This document shows positions 1 to 8,053 of a stretch of 23,156 nt of DNA, piece by piece. The stretch is from Desulfurellales bacterium (GTDB lineage: Bacteria; Campylobacterota_A; Desulfurellia; Desulfurellales; Hippeaceae), in contig JAMOPP010000003.1 of assembly GCA_027064405.1 (NCBI GenBank), forward strand, positions 1 through 23,156, read 5' to 3'. The position numbers were made by a program, and so were the translations under genes. Numbering within the stretch: the first letter of the stretch is position 1; each line of letters starts with the position of its first letter. Below the pieces are notes generated by a model. It was not told the DNA's origin, made no database searches, and saw only the letters and a program-made list of their open reading frames with translations.

Positions 1-1
1 T

Positions 2-232
2 GACGGATTTTACAATACCGTCTTGCATAGCCTTCTATCCAATCTTAATATAAATGAGATTAAAATATGCGGATGTGTTTCGAATATCTGTATTCTCCAC
101 ACCGCATCAAGTGCGGTTTTGAGAGGATACAAAGTGGAGATACCCGTTAACTGTATTGCTTCTTTGGATGAATATTCCAAAGAGTATGCCATAAATCACT
201 TTAGAAATGTCTTAAATATAACATTAATATAA
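2..232 (+). CDS. Nicotinamidase/isochorismatase-family cysteine hydrolase, C-terminal part
   Basis: The reading frame is open from the window edge (base 2) to a TAA at 230-232, so the N-terminal part is missing. The visible 76 residues match the end of the isochorismatase-like hydrolase fold: a beta-strand ending KICGCVSNIC, then a TA-x2-A helix and a GYKVEIP strand. The Cys of SNIC (bases 89-91) sits where this family keeps its nucleophilic cysteine. Nicotinamidase (PncA) converts nicotinamide to nicotinate. The next gene, 15 bases on, is nicotinate phosphoribosyltransferase, which uses that product, so PncA is the likeliest identity. The Asp and Lys of the catalytic triad lie outside the window, so another cysteine hydrolase cannot be excluded. 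Confidence 0.75.
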   Translation, partial: DGFYNTVLHSLLSNLNINEIKICGCVSNICILHTASSAVLRGYKVEIPVNCIASLDEYSKEYAINHFRNVLNITLI

Positions 233-247
233 AAGGAGTGTCATAAA

Positions 248-1399
248 ATGTTCACAGCCTCAGAAGATGAAGTAAAAAACGGAAAGGTTACGGATGTATA
301 TTTTGAAAGAGCCATTGAAGTTTTAAAAGCGAAAAATATTGACAAAACCGTAAAGGCGGAAATATCGGTCAAAAGTCTTCCGAAAGATTACAACTGGGCT
401 GTTTTATCAGGTGTAGAAGAATCTCTAAATCTCTTAAAAGGCATAGATGTAAATGTTCGCTCTATTCCCGAGGGAACTATTTTTAAAGAATGTAATCCTG
501 TTCTTGAAATAGAGGGTAAATATTCCGATTTTGCCGTTTATGAAACAGCCATTTTGGGTTTTTTAAGTCAAGAATCCGGTGTTGCCACAAAAGCTGCAAG
601 GGTAAAAAAGGTGGCAGGCTCAAAAAATGTTCTCTCGTTTGGCGCAAGAAGAATGCATCCTGCCATTGCACCGGCTATCGAAAGGGCTGCATATATTGGC
701 GGATGTGACGGTTTTTCAACCGTTTTGGCAGGTGATATGTTCGGTATTGAAGCATCGGGAACTATGCCCCATTCTTTGATATTGCTTGCAGGAGATACAT
801 CTCTTGCGGCTCAATATTTTGATGAAACTTTAAACCGCAGTGTTCCGAGAATAGTATTAATTGATACTTTTTCAGACGAAAAGCTTGAAAGTTTGAAAGT
901 TGCAGAGAAATTAAACAAAAAATTGGCAGGTATAAGGCTTGATACTCCGTCATCAAGAAGAGGAAATATGAAAAAGATTCTGCAAGAAGTCAGGTGGGAG
1001 CTTGATTTAAGGGGCTTTAACCATGTTCAGCTTTTTGTAAGTGGCGGTCTCGATGAAAACAATCTTGCGGAAATTGTAGATTATGCAGACGGATTTGGTG
1101 TAGGAACCTCAATAAGCAGTGCAACAACAATAGATTTTTCTATGGACATAGTCGAAATAGAATCAAAACCTATAGCCAAAAAAGGCAAAATATCAGGTTC
1201 AAAGAGTTTGTTAAGATGTAAGAAATGTTTTAAAAGCAGAGTTGTTCCGTGCACTGCAAATGAAGTAAAATGCACCTGTGGAGAAAATATGTACGATTTG
1301 TTAGAATATACAATCAAAAACGGAAAACTTATTAAAGATTTTGAAGATATAAAAACCCTAAAAAACAGATGCACAAGCGAACTTAGATATGTCGATTAA
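248..1399 (+). CDS. pncB: Nicotinate phosphoribosyltransferase, archaeal-like type with C-terminal zinc knuckle
   Basis: This 383-residue enzyme makes nicotinate mononucleotide from nicotinate and PRPP in the NAD salvage (Preiss-Handler) route in the cytosol. Recognisable parts are FGARRMHPAI (131-140), GTMPHS with His175 as the candidate phospho-histidine, the loop RLDTPSSRRG (230-239), VSGGLDENNL (264-273) and the phosphate-binding GFGVGTSIS (282-290). The C-terminus carries CxxC (Cys324, Cys327) and CTC (Cys342, Cys344), like the zinc-knuckle domain of the compact Thermoplasma-type enzymes and unlike E. coli PncB. AAGGAGTG about 8 bases before the ATG supports the start. It follows a nicotinamidase-like gene and overlaps tatD by 11 bases, indicating one transcript. 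Confidence 0.92.
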   Translation: MFTASEDEVKNGKVTDVYFERAIEVLKAKNIDKTVKAEISVKSLPKDYNWAVLSGVEESLNLLKGIDVNVRSIPEGTIFKECNPVLEIEGKYSDFAVYETAILGFLSQESGVATKAARVKKVAGSKNVLSFGARRMHPAIAPAIERAAYIGGCDGFSTVLAGDMFGIEASGTMPHSLILLAGDTSLAAQYFDETLNRSVPRIVLIDTFSDEKLESLKVAEKLNKKLAGIRLDTPSSRRGNMKKILQEVRWELDLRGFNHVQLFVSGGLDENNLAEIVDYADGFGVGTSISSATTIDFSMDIVEIESKPIAKKGKISGSKSLLRCKKCFKSRVVPCTANEVKCTCGENMYDLLEYTIKNGKLIKDFEDIKTLKNRCTSELRYVD

Positions 1400-2153
1400 A
1401 ATTATTGATACTCATTGCCATCTAAATATGGCTGAGTTTGATAAAGATAGAGAAGAAATCATAAAAAATTCCGTAGAAAACGGTGTTGAATTTATAATAA
1501 TGCCGTCAACCGAATTGAAGGATTTTAACGAGGAGCAAACGCTGTGCAAAAAATACAGCGTATTGCGCTACCTTGTCGGCATTCATCCTCACGAAGCTAA
1601 GGAGTGTTCAAATAGTGATTATGACGCCGCTTACGAACATTTAAAGGACGAAAACTGCAAGGGCATAGGTGAAATAGGTTTAGACTATTATTATGAACAT
1701 TCCGAGAAAAAAACTCAAAAAGAGGTTTTTAATAACTTCCTTGATATTGCAATTGAAAAAAATGTCCCTGTTTCCATTCATTCAAGGGAATCAACCGAAG
1801 ATATGATTGACATTTTAAAAACAAAAAAGGGATTAAAGGGTGTAATACACTGCTTTTCAGGTGAAGAGAAATTGCTTAAAACAGGTCTTGATATGGGTCT
1901 ATATTTCGGAATAGGCGGGGTTTTGACCTTTAAGAAATCTCTTTTAAGACAAAACATAAACATTGTTCCAATTGAAAGGATAGTTTTTGAAACCGATGCC
2001 CCCTATCTTGCACCTCATCCGAAAAGGGGAAAAAGGAACGAACCTCTTTATATAAATTATGTTATAGAGGAGATGTCATCCCTTACAAAGCAGTCTAAAG
2101 ATATACTTGCTAAAAGTGCTTTTAAAAACTCGATGGAAATATTCTCTCTTTAA
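1389..2153 (+). CDS. tatD: TatD-family metal-dependent DNase
   Basis: This 254-residue TIM-barrel hydrolase of the amidohydrolase superfamily has full family length. All metal-site motifs are present: DTHCHL (His9, His11), GIHPHEA (64-70), GEIGLDYYY with Glu95, IHSRE with His131, HCFSG with His154, and ETDAPYLAP with Asp203, followed by RGKRNEP. Family members are Mg2+/Mn2+-dependent 3'-5' exonucleases or deoxyribonucleases in the cytosol, linked to DNA repair. Its ATG lies inside the end of pncB (11-base overlap) with little ribosome-binding sequence of its own, suggesting translational coupling. No link to Tat secretion is implied by the name. Confidence 0.93.
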   Translation: MSIKIIDTHCHLNMAEFDKDREEIIKNSVENGVEFIIMPSTELKDFNEEQTLCKKYSVLRYLVGIHPHEAKECSNSDYDAAYEHLKDENCKGIGEIGLDYYYEHSEKKTQKEVFNNFLDIAIEKNVPVSIHSRESTEDMIDILKTKKGLKGVIHCFSGEEKLLKTGLDMGLYFGIGGVLTFKKSLLRQNINIVPIERIVFETDAPYLAPHPKRGKRNEPLYINYVIEEMSSLTKQSKDILAKSAFKNSMEIFSL

Positions 2154-2476
2154 TTTCCAATTTGATTATTTGATATAAATTTTTAAACAGCTATTCGATT
2201 TAATTAAATTTATATCAGGTCGTAGATTGCATCTTGCCGGTGTTTTTTGCGGTGTTGCTGTCTGTTTCAAATATATTCATATGAAGATTTGCCAATATTT
2301 AGAAGAAAAAAAGTAAAACAAAGCAATTTTTGGATTTAAGTCAATGTTTTTTTGTCCATATTAAATTGATACCCTTGTGGTTAAAAGAAATTTTTGTATT
2401 TGACAAATATTAAAGCATATGTTAGCTTTTAATATGATGTATGTTTATTTTTTAAGTGTAGGTAAATAAAAGTAAA
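2154..2476. other. Gene-free region between tatD and the diguanylate cyclase gene
   Basis: This 323-base stretch holds no convincing gene. After the tatD stop comes an AT-rich inverted repeat (2171-2217), then a short GC-richer patch with two similar GC(C/G)GGTGTT words near 2236-2255, then an AT-rich stretch. A TTGACA at 2400-2405 lies within a 13-base perfect palindrome (2397-2409), but no good -10 follows at 16-18 bases, so the promoter for the downstream gene is not fixed. A 29-codon TTG frame (2227-2316) has no ribosome-binding site and I do not call it. Confidence 0.6.
2171..2217. repeat. AT-rich hairpin after tatD
   Basis: Twelve-base perfect inverted arms (2171-2182 and 2206-2217) surround a 23-base spacer in which TTAAA (2183-2187) and TTTAA (2199-2203) continue the stem after a 2-base bulge. 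As RNA this would form about 17 A-U-rich pairs. No T-run follows, so it is not a standard intrinsic terminator. It could stabilise the end of the pncB-tatD transcript or be a protein-binding site. Confidence 0.45.
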
Positions 2477-4603
2477 ATGTTTAGGCAAATTTCAAGAAAA
2501 ATTACCAACCTATCTATAAGCAAGAAGTTTTTTGTTTCAGCTTTTGCACCTAATATGTTTTTATATTATATGAGTATGTCAAAACTCTTTTCCAAAATGA
2601 AGGATGTCACTGTAAAGAATTATGAAGATATTGCAAACCAGCAGGTTTACTTAATCAATAAGCAGATAGAAATCTTTGGCGACAGTATGAAGTATTCCAC
2701 GGATAAATTTATGAATTTATTCAGGTCTCTCTTGCTTGATAATTTATCAAATGCAGATAATAGTTTATGTGATAGATTTAGCGCAATAACAGATGGTTCG
2801 GTTGCTACCATATTAAGAAAAGAGCAAGATGAATTTATAAGGATTGCAACATCGTTAAAGAAAGAGGATGGAAAAAGAGCTCCTTTAACAAAGATTGAGC
2901 ACACCCATCCGGCATACAACCTGCTTTTGCACGGCAAATCATTTACGGGGAAAGCGACACTTTTTGGCAAAGAGTATATGACAAAATATATTCCCGTTAA
3001 AAACAAAGAAGGTGAAACCTATGTATTGTTTATAGGGTTTTGCATAGATAATCAAATTGAACAGATTAAATCCTTTTTACGCTCTGTAAGGGTTGGAGAT
3101 ACAGGATACGTTTATGTTGTAGATATGTCTGAAAAAAATAGAGGACAATTGATAGTTCATCCGTATCAGGAGGGTAAAAATCTTTTAACAGACTATAAAA
3201 ACCTTAATTTTACCAAAGAGCTTTTGAATAAAAAAGAGGGACACATAAAATACCCCTGGGTGAATGCACTGGCAAAAGAAAAAAGTGAAAGGGAAAAGGT
3301 AGCTGTTTTTAAACATTATGACGAATTTCAATGGATAATTGTATCTACATACTATATTGATGAAATAAACAAAAAATCTAACCGTAGAATGAAGGATGTA
3401 GAAAGATTTTTTATCTTATCGAGCATTTTAAATCTTTTTCTTGCTTCGACTTTAACCTTTTCCACAACTCATTCTCTATCCTCATCCATAAAAGAAATTA
3501 TTACTCAAATTAAAACCATCTATTCCGGAAAGGTTGATCTTGCAAAGAAGATTAGCGCAAGATCGCATGGCGAAATCGGATTGCTTATATCCGAATTGAA
3601 TAGGTTGATAGATATGTTCAAACAGCTTCACTGTTTTAAAAATACAATAGAAAAAGATGAAACCGTAGAAGATGTGTATATCCATTTCGGTGAAATGTTT
3701 GAAAAACAGTTTAAGTTTAAATGTATAATAAGAATTCCGTTAAAAAATGGCACTTTTGGGATTGTATACCCTAAAAATGAGGACAGATACGAAGAGGTCT
3801 GCGATACCGCAGTTGCTCTAAATGCAGATTTGTGTGAAGCTAAAAGGCAAAATAAACTTATTTCGTCCATAGACGAGAAAAGTTGTTGTGTCCATTTTCG
3901 AAAAAACAAGGAGTATTTATCGTGTTGCATACCAATTGCGTATGAAGATGAAGTGGTGGCGGTTATTCAGGTTCTATGTGCAAAGAACGAAAGAAATAGG
4001 GACGAAATAGAAAAGATTACAGATAAAATTAAACAATATGTGATGGAATCTCAACCTATTATTAAGTCAAAAATGCTCGAAAAGATGTTGAGGGATGCGG
4101 CTATGAGGGATTCTTTGACGGGATTATGCAATAGAAAATTCCTTGACGAAAGCTTGGATGTAATAATTCAGGGAGTAAAAAGAAGAAAAAGATTGATAGG
4201 TGTGCTTATGTGCGATGTAGACCATTTCAAGGAAATAAACGATACATACGGTCACGATGCAGGGGATTTGGTATTAAAAGAGATATCGGCGTCAATTCTA
4301 AAAAGTGTTAGAAATTCAGATATAGTTGCGCGTATTGGCGGAGAGGAGTTTTTGGTTCTGCTTTTGGATGTAAAAGAGGGAGATTCTGTTTTAATTGCGG
4401 AGCAGATAAGAAAAAATGTTGAAAAAATGTCAATCAAGATAAACGAAAATCAAATCCGAAGAACTATCAGCATAGGTGTAAGCGAATATACTAACGGGGA
4501 AGAAGATTTTGAAAAAGTAATAAAAATGTCGGACATAGCCCTTTATAAAGCCAAAAATTCAGGAAGAAACAGAGTTGTTAAATTTGATGCATTTGAAAAG
4601 TAA
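2477..4603 (+). CDS. Membrane diguanylate cyclase: Cache sensor, HAMP, GAF-like, GGDEF
   Basis: This 708-residue protein makes cyclic di-GMP in response to an external signal. Segments in order: a weakly hydrophobic N-terminal membrane helix (about 18-37), a periplasmic double-Cache sensor (about 40-300, with VGDTGYVYVVD and LIVHPYQEGK), a second membrane helix (about 311-329), a HAMP-like linker (330-383), a GAF-like domain (about 395-530) and a GGDEF domain (545-703). The catalytic GGEEF is at 621-625, with DVDHFKEIND and GHDAGD upstream, so it looks active. The inhibitory site RxxD (612-615) is intact, predicting product feedback. The GAF-like part has two cysteine pairs (470-471, 483-484). 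The ribosome-binding site before the ATG is weak, and the first helix contains Pro and Asn, so a different start is possible. Confidence 0.93.
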   Translation: MFRQISRKITNLSISKKFFVSAFAPNMFLYYMSMSKLFSKMKDVTVKNYEDIANQQVYLINKQIEIFGDSMKYSTDKFMNLFRSLLLDNLSNADNSLCDRFSAITDGSVATILRKEQDEFIRIATSLKKEDGKRAPLTKIEHTHPAYNLLLHGKSFTGKATLFGKEYMTKYIPVKNKEGETYVLFIGFCIDNQIEQIKSFLRSVRVGDTGYVYVVDMSEKNRGQLIVHPYQEGKNLLTDYKNLNFTKELLNKKEGHIKYPWVNALAKEKSEREKVAVFKHYDEFQWIIVSTYYIDEINKKSNRRMKDVERFFILSSILNLFLASTLTFSTTHSLSSSIKEIITQIKTIYSGKVDLAKKISARSHGEIGLLISELNRLIDMFKQLHCFKNTIEKDETVEDVYIHFGEMFEKQFKFKCIIRIPLKNGTFGIVYPKNEDRYEEVCDTAVALNADLCEAKRQNKLISSIDEKSCCVHFRKNKEYLSCCIPIAYEDEVVAVIQVLCAKNERNRDEIEKITDKIKQYVMESQPIIKSKMLEKMLRDAAMRDSLTGLCNRKFLDESLDVIIQGVKRRKRLIGVLMCDVDHFKEINDTYGHDAGDLVLKEISASILKSVRNSDIVARIGGEEFLVLLLDVKEGDSVLIAEQIRKNVEKMSIKINENQIRRTISIGVSEYTNGEEDFEKVIKMSDIALYKAKNSGRNRVVKFDAFEK

Positions 4604-4615
4604 GAGGATTGTGTA

Positions 4616-5092
4616 ATGAAAAATTTACCCGGATACAAAAAGTGTATAATTTGCGGAAAAGAGAATCCGATAGGATTAAATTTAACATTTAAAACGGACG
4701 AAAATAAAGTATTTGTCTCCTTTGCTCTCAATAAAAACTATATAGGATTTGAAAATAGGATACATGGAGGCGTTGTCGCTGCCGTTTTGGATGAAGCTAT
4801 GGGGTGGGCTTGCAGCGTAAAAACAAAAAATTTATATTACACTATTGAACTGAATATAAGATATAAAAAACCCGTAAAGCCAAATATTACATTAAATGTT
4901 GAAGCGCAAATGTTTCAGACTAAACATTCCGTAGCATACGCAAAAGGTGTTTTAAAGGATGAAAACGGCAATATTCTTGTTTTATCAAGTGGCAACTATT
5001 ATCCTCTATGTGAGGATAGTGAAAAAGAAACTATGAAACTCCTTCATCATAAGCCGGAGGATGAAATAGAAGTAACAAAAAATGATTTCTAA
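4616..5092 (+). CDS. Hotdog-fold thioesterase, PaaI/YbgC-like superfamily
   Basis: This 158-residue protein has the 4HBT hotdog signature RIHGGVVAAVLDEAMGWA (48-65), where HGG and the Asp59-Glu60 pair belong to the acyl-thioester site of the PaaI-like group. The N-terminal CIICGKENPIGL (10-21) is a recurrent lead-in in these small proteins. It probably hydrolyses an acyl-CoA or similar thioester; the substrate cannot be read from sequence. AGAGGA lies just ahead of the ATG, 12 bases after the cyclase stop, so the two genes are probably co-transcribed. No functional link between the two is obvious. The last 25 or so residues are charged and probably flexible. Confidence 0.85.
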   Translation: MKNLPGYKKCIICGKENPIGLNLTFKTDENKVFVSFALNKNYIGFENRIHGGVVAAVLDEAMGWACSVKTKNLYYTIELNIRYKKPVKPNITLNVEAQMFQTKHSVAYAKGVLKDENGNILVLSSGNYYPLCEDSEKETMKLLHHKPEDEIEVTKNDF

Positions 5093-5157
5093 AGCTTCCA
5101 ATTTGAAATTTCATCTTAAATTTTCACACATTTATATGTAATTCTTGCCTTAAAATC

Positions 5158-6543
5158 TTATTTGATTGAGCCTACAGGCACCTTTCCAACCATATACTTC
5201 AAATCATCATTTGAAAATTCCATACCGACACCTGCGTATGCCGAGCGGCTTTTAGAGTTTAATATTTCATTCACGCCACCAAAAATATCGAAGTGTCTTA
5301 ATATTTTGTAAGAAATCCGGGCTTTTAACTGGGCGTTGGAATCCCTTATATCGTTATCATGGTTGAAGTCATAGGCATCTAAGCTGAATTGAAGATTATT
5401 ATTCAGTGTATAATAATCCGCACCTACGCCAAAAGTAGACTCTATCATTCCGCCCCTTAAGACGATATCGTAATACCTTTTGCCCATAAGTGCGGTAAAT
5501 CTCGTCTTATTATTGTCATCTCTCGAAGGATCTTTAGAATGTTTGTAATCTTTTTCACTTACCACGCCTATTCTGTAAAACTTATCCGGCATTGTGTATA
5601 TGTCTGCATTGATATAACCCTTGGAGTCTTGATGTCTGAATTGATACTCGTTACCCACGCTTACATTAACGAGTATTCTGTTGGTTTTACGAAGATATCT
5701 GTTTATAGATTTTAGGGTATCGTGAAGGTTGTCGTAGACGGCATCGTCATTTACGAGTTTTCCGAGCGTTCCTTTACCGTTGTCTATCTTGGATGATATG
5801 CTTTTTATGCTTTTTGATGATGAGTTTAGCCTATCGTATAAATCCTGATTTGTTATCAGTTGTCCGAGCGTTCCTTTACCGCTTTTCACATTTGCCGTCA
5901 TAAGAGAGACGGTAGATAAAGTCCTGTTAAGCTTTTCCATAGACTCTCTCGCATTGACGACGGCATCCTTAATATTCATTCTGTTTTCTTTGACTAAATC
6001 TTGTATTAACGCCATAGATTTGTCAAACTTTTCCATAGCTGTTTTTGCCTGAGTTATGGCAAGTTTGAGTGTTGCTCTATTGTCTGCCACAACATCATTA
6101 AGGCGTCCGGAAACTTTATTTATATTTTTAACCAAAGTTCCTATATCAGTTGACGATTCTGTATGAGTTATATAATCGTTGTTGCTTAGGTATTGTTTTG
6201 AGTGTCCAAATTTTATCTCCAAGAATTTATCACCGAGGAGACTTTTGCTTTTAATTAAAGCTGTAGAATCTTTTGGAATTTTATATTTTTTATAGACGCT
6301 TATTATGACTACTGCTCTGCCGTTTTTTAGCTCAACCCTTCTAACAAATCCTATATCGACTCCGGCAACCTTTACCTTTGTATTGACATCCAGGCCTGCA
6401 ATATTATCAAATGGAGCATATAGGGTGTAAACCTCTTTTTTATTAAAACTGAACTTGCCCATTTCTGTTGCTAACCATAAAAAGACGCCAAATACCAAAA
6501 CTACAAACAAACCGACTACAACTTCAAATGATTTACCTTTCAT
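5158..6543 (-). CDS. mlaD: MlaD-like MCE lipid-transport protein with C-terminal beta-barrel
   Basis: This 461-residue protein is the substrate-binding component of an Mla-type lipid ABC transporter. It has one N-terminal inner-membrane helix (about 7-27), an MCE domain (about 37-113, with LYAPFDNIAGLDVNTKVKVAGVDIG-type sequence and SLLGDKFLEI), a long polar alpha-helical region (about 130-285) and a C-terminal region (about 290-458) of alternating hydrophobic/polar strands with Gly/Tyr/Phe, like an outer-membrane barrel. E. coli MlaD is less than half this length and lacks the last two parts. The helical region contains two copies of GKGTLGxL (223 and 257). It is last in the alr-mlaE-mlaF-mlaD operon, one base after mlaF. 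A barrel on MlaD was described in diderm Firmicutes (Veillonella), where it spans the envelope; the same is inferred here. Confidence 0.88.
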   Translation of the reverse strand: MKGKSFEVVVGLFVVLVFGVFLWLATEMGKFSFNKKEVYTLYAPFDNIAGLDVNTKVKVAGVDIGFVRRVELKNGRAVVIISVYKKYKIPKDSTALIKSKSLLGDKFLEIKFGHSKQYLSNNDYITHTESSTDIGTLVKNINKVSGRLNDVVADNRATLKLAITQAKTAMEKFDKSMALIQDLVKENRMNIKDAVVNARESMEKLNRTLSTVSLMTANVKSGKGTLGQLITNQDLYDRLNSSSKSIKSISSKIDNGKGTLGKLVNDDAVYDNLHDTLKSINRYLRKTNRILVNVSVGNEYQFRHQDSKGYINADIYTMPDKFYRIGVVSEKDYKHSKDPSRDDNNKTRFTALMGKRYYDIVLRGGMIESTFGVGADYYTLNNNLQFSLDAYDFNHDNDIRDSNAQLKARISYKILRHFDIFGGVNEILNSKSRSAYAGVGMEFSNDDLKYMVGKVPVGSIK

Positions 6544-6544
6544 A

Positions 6545-7282
6545 TCAATCTCCTATTTTGTAACTATTTAAAAATTCTTTAACCAATTTATTATCGGATT
6601 TAAAGAATGTTTCTTTATCTGAAAATTCTGCTATCTTCCCGTTGTCAAGTAAACCTATATTATCCGCAATTCTGTAAGTTAATGACAAGTCGTGACTAAT
6701 AACGAAGCATGTCGTGGATAACTTGTTTTGCATATTTTTAATTAAATTAGCTATTGATTCAGACATTAAAGGGTCAAGTCCCGTTGTGGGTTCGTCGAAG
6801 AAAACTATGCCGGGATTTGTAATTATTGCCCTTGCAAGCCCCACTCTTTTTCTCATACCGCCTGATAGTTCAGAAGGCATTTTTTTATCAATTCCCTCAA
6901 GCCCCACAAGACGCAGGGTGTTTTCAACTGCATTGGCAATCTCTTTTTTGTGCTTAAAAAGCTTTCTTTCTACTACCGGAAACGCCACATTGTCAAATAC
7001 ATTTAAAGAATCAAAGAGGGCGGCATCCTGAAAAAGCACACCGAAATTCATCCTTATCTTGTTCAATTCTTTCTTGCTCACATTTGCGATATTCGTATTT
7101 TTATAAAAAATTTTACCCTCATCAGGTTGCAGAAGACCTATAATATTTTTAAGTAAAACACTTTTCCCGCTTCCGCTTCTTCCTATAATGACGGTTATTT
7201 TACCATCATCTATATCTAAATTTACGCCTTTTAAGACATTCTGACTATAAAAGCTCTTTCTTAAATTTTCTATTTTTATCAT
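6545..7282 (-). CDS. mlaF: MlaF-type ABC transporter ATPase
   Basis: This 245-residue ATPase powers lipid movement through MlaE on the cytoplasmic face of the inner membrane. Motifs are complete: Walker A GRSGSGKS (34-41), Q-loop Gln85, signature LSGGMRKR (139-146), Walker B IVFFDE (159-164) with PTTGLDP, and the switch His197. The LSGGMRKRVGLARAI form of the signature is characteristic of the Mla/MCE-associated ATPases rather than of solute importers. It sits between mlaE (2-base gap) and mlaD (1-base gap), giving the complete MlaEFD core; no mlaA, mlaB or mlaC is in the window. Confidence 0.95.
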   Translation of the reverse strand: MIKIENLRKSFYSQNVLKGVNLDIDDGKITVIIGRSGSGKSVLLKNIIGLLQPDEGKIFYKNTNIANVSKKELNKIRMNFGVLFQDAALFDSLNVFDNVAFPVVERKLFKHKKEIANAVENTLRLVGLEGIDKKMPSELSGGMRKRVGLARAIITNPGIVFFDEPTTGLDPLMSESIANLIKNMQNKLSTTCFVISHDLSLTYRIADNIGLLDNGKIAEFSDKETFFKSDNKLVKEFLNSYKIGD

Positions 7283-7284
7283 AA

Positions 7285-8052
7285 TTAAAACATCAATGCC
7301 GCTAAAAAGTAATCAAAAACTAAAACAGATACGCTCGCTGATACAACGGCTTTTGTCGTGGCATCGCCGACACCCTTTGCTCCGCCTTTTGTACTGATAC
7401 CCATATAACAGGCAATCAGAGCCATAACAAATCCGAAAACAGCAGCCTTAATAAGCCCGTAAGTTAAATCGGTTGTATCAATATATATCTGAATATTGTT
7501 TATATAAGCCGTAGGATTTAGCTTTAATGCCATTATGCCCACAAAATATCCGCCTAAGTTGCCTATTGCATTTGCTATAACAACGAGAAATGGCAACATT
7601 ATTGTGGTAGCTATAATCCTCGGCGCCACAAGAAAATTAACAGGGTCAACCCCCATAACCTCTAATGCATCAACCTGTTGAGTGACTTTCATAGTTCCAA
7701 GTTCTGCCGCAATGCCCGACACATTTCTTGCCACCATTATTAAAGCCGTTAAAACAGGGGCAAGTTCTCTTCCTAAGGATACGGCAACCGTGTATCCAAT
7801 CATATTTTCCGCACCAAATTTATGAAAACCGTGATATATTTGCAAAGCCTCTACCATTCCTACAAAAACCGAGGTTAAGGCAACTATCATCGTTGAATTT
7901 ACGCCTATGTAGTACATTTGTTCAAAGGTTTTATGTATTCTTGGTTTGGAGCTAAAAAGAGAAAGTATAAAATCAAAAAACAAAAATACTATGCCGCCTA
8001 CGGCTTTTAAAAAAGCTATGGTTTCGCGTCCTACAAAACTAAAAAAATGCAT
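7285..8052 (-). CDS. mlaE: MlaE-type lipid ABC transporter permease
   Basis: This 255-residue integral membrane protein has the MlaE/Ttg2B family pattern: an N-terminal amphipathic segment, then about five membrane helices. Diagnostic stretches are VALTSVFVGMVEALQ (57-71), SLGRELAPVLTALI, GIAAELGTMKVTQQVDAL and MGVDP, then the closing helices with VGDATTKAVVSA. It is the transmembrane channel partner of MlaF and MlaD. The gene starts one base after the alr stop, so expression depends on the promoter upstream of alr. A usual Gly in the AGRVGSSIAAE consensus is Asn here (ARNVSGIAAE), a mild variation. Confidence 0.94.
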   Translation of the reverse strand: MHFFSFVGRETIAFLKAVGGIVFLFFDFILSLFSSKPRIHKTFEQMYYIGVNSTMIVALTSVFVGMVEALQIYHGFHKFGAENMIGYTVAVSLGRELAPVLTALIMVARNVSGIAAELGTMKVTQQVDALEVMGVDPVNFLVAPRIIATTIMLPFLVVIANAIGNLGGYFVGIMALKLNPTAYINNIQIYIDTTDLTYGLIKAAVFGFVMALIACYMGISTKGGAKGVGDATTKAVVSASVSVLVFDYFLAALMF

Positions 8053-8053
8053 A

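Noticed and set aside
2227..2316. A 29-codon TTG frame with a hydrophobic middle in the tatD-cyclase gap
   Set aside because: No ribosome-binding site, no recognised family and too short to separate from chance; could be a relic but nothing supports it.
2155..5106. TTCCAATTTGA occurs just after the tatD stop (2155) and the thioesterase stop (5096)
   Set aside because: Eleven AT-rich bases shared twice in the window are compatible with chance and have no shared structure.
5093..5157. Possible bidirectional terminator between the thioesterase gene and mlaD
   Set aside because: Only short AT palindromes (TGAAATTTCA) are present; no GC stem followed by a T-run on either strand.
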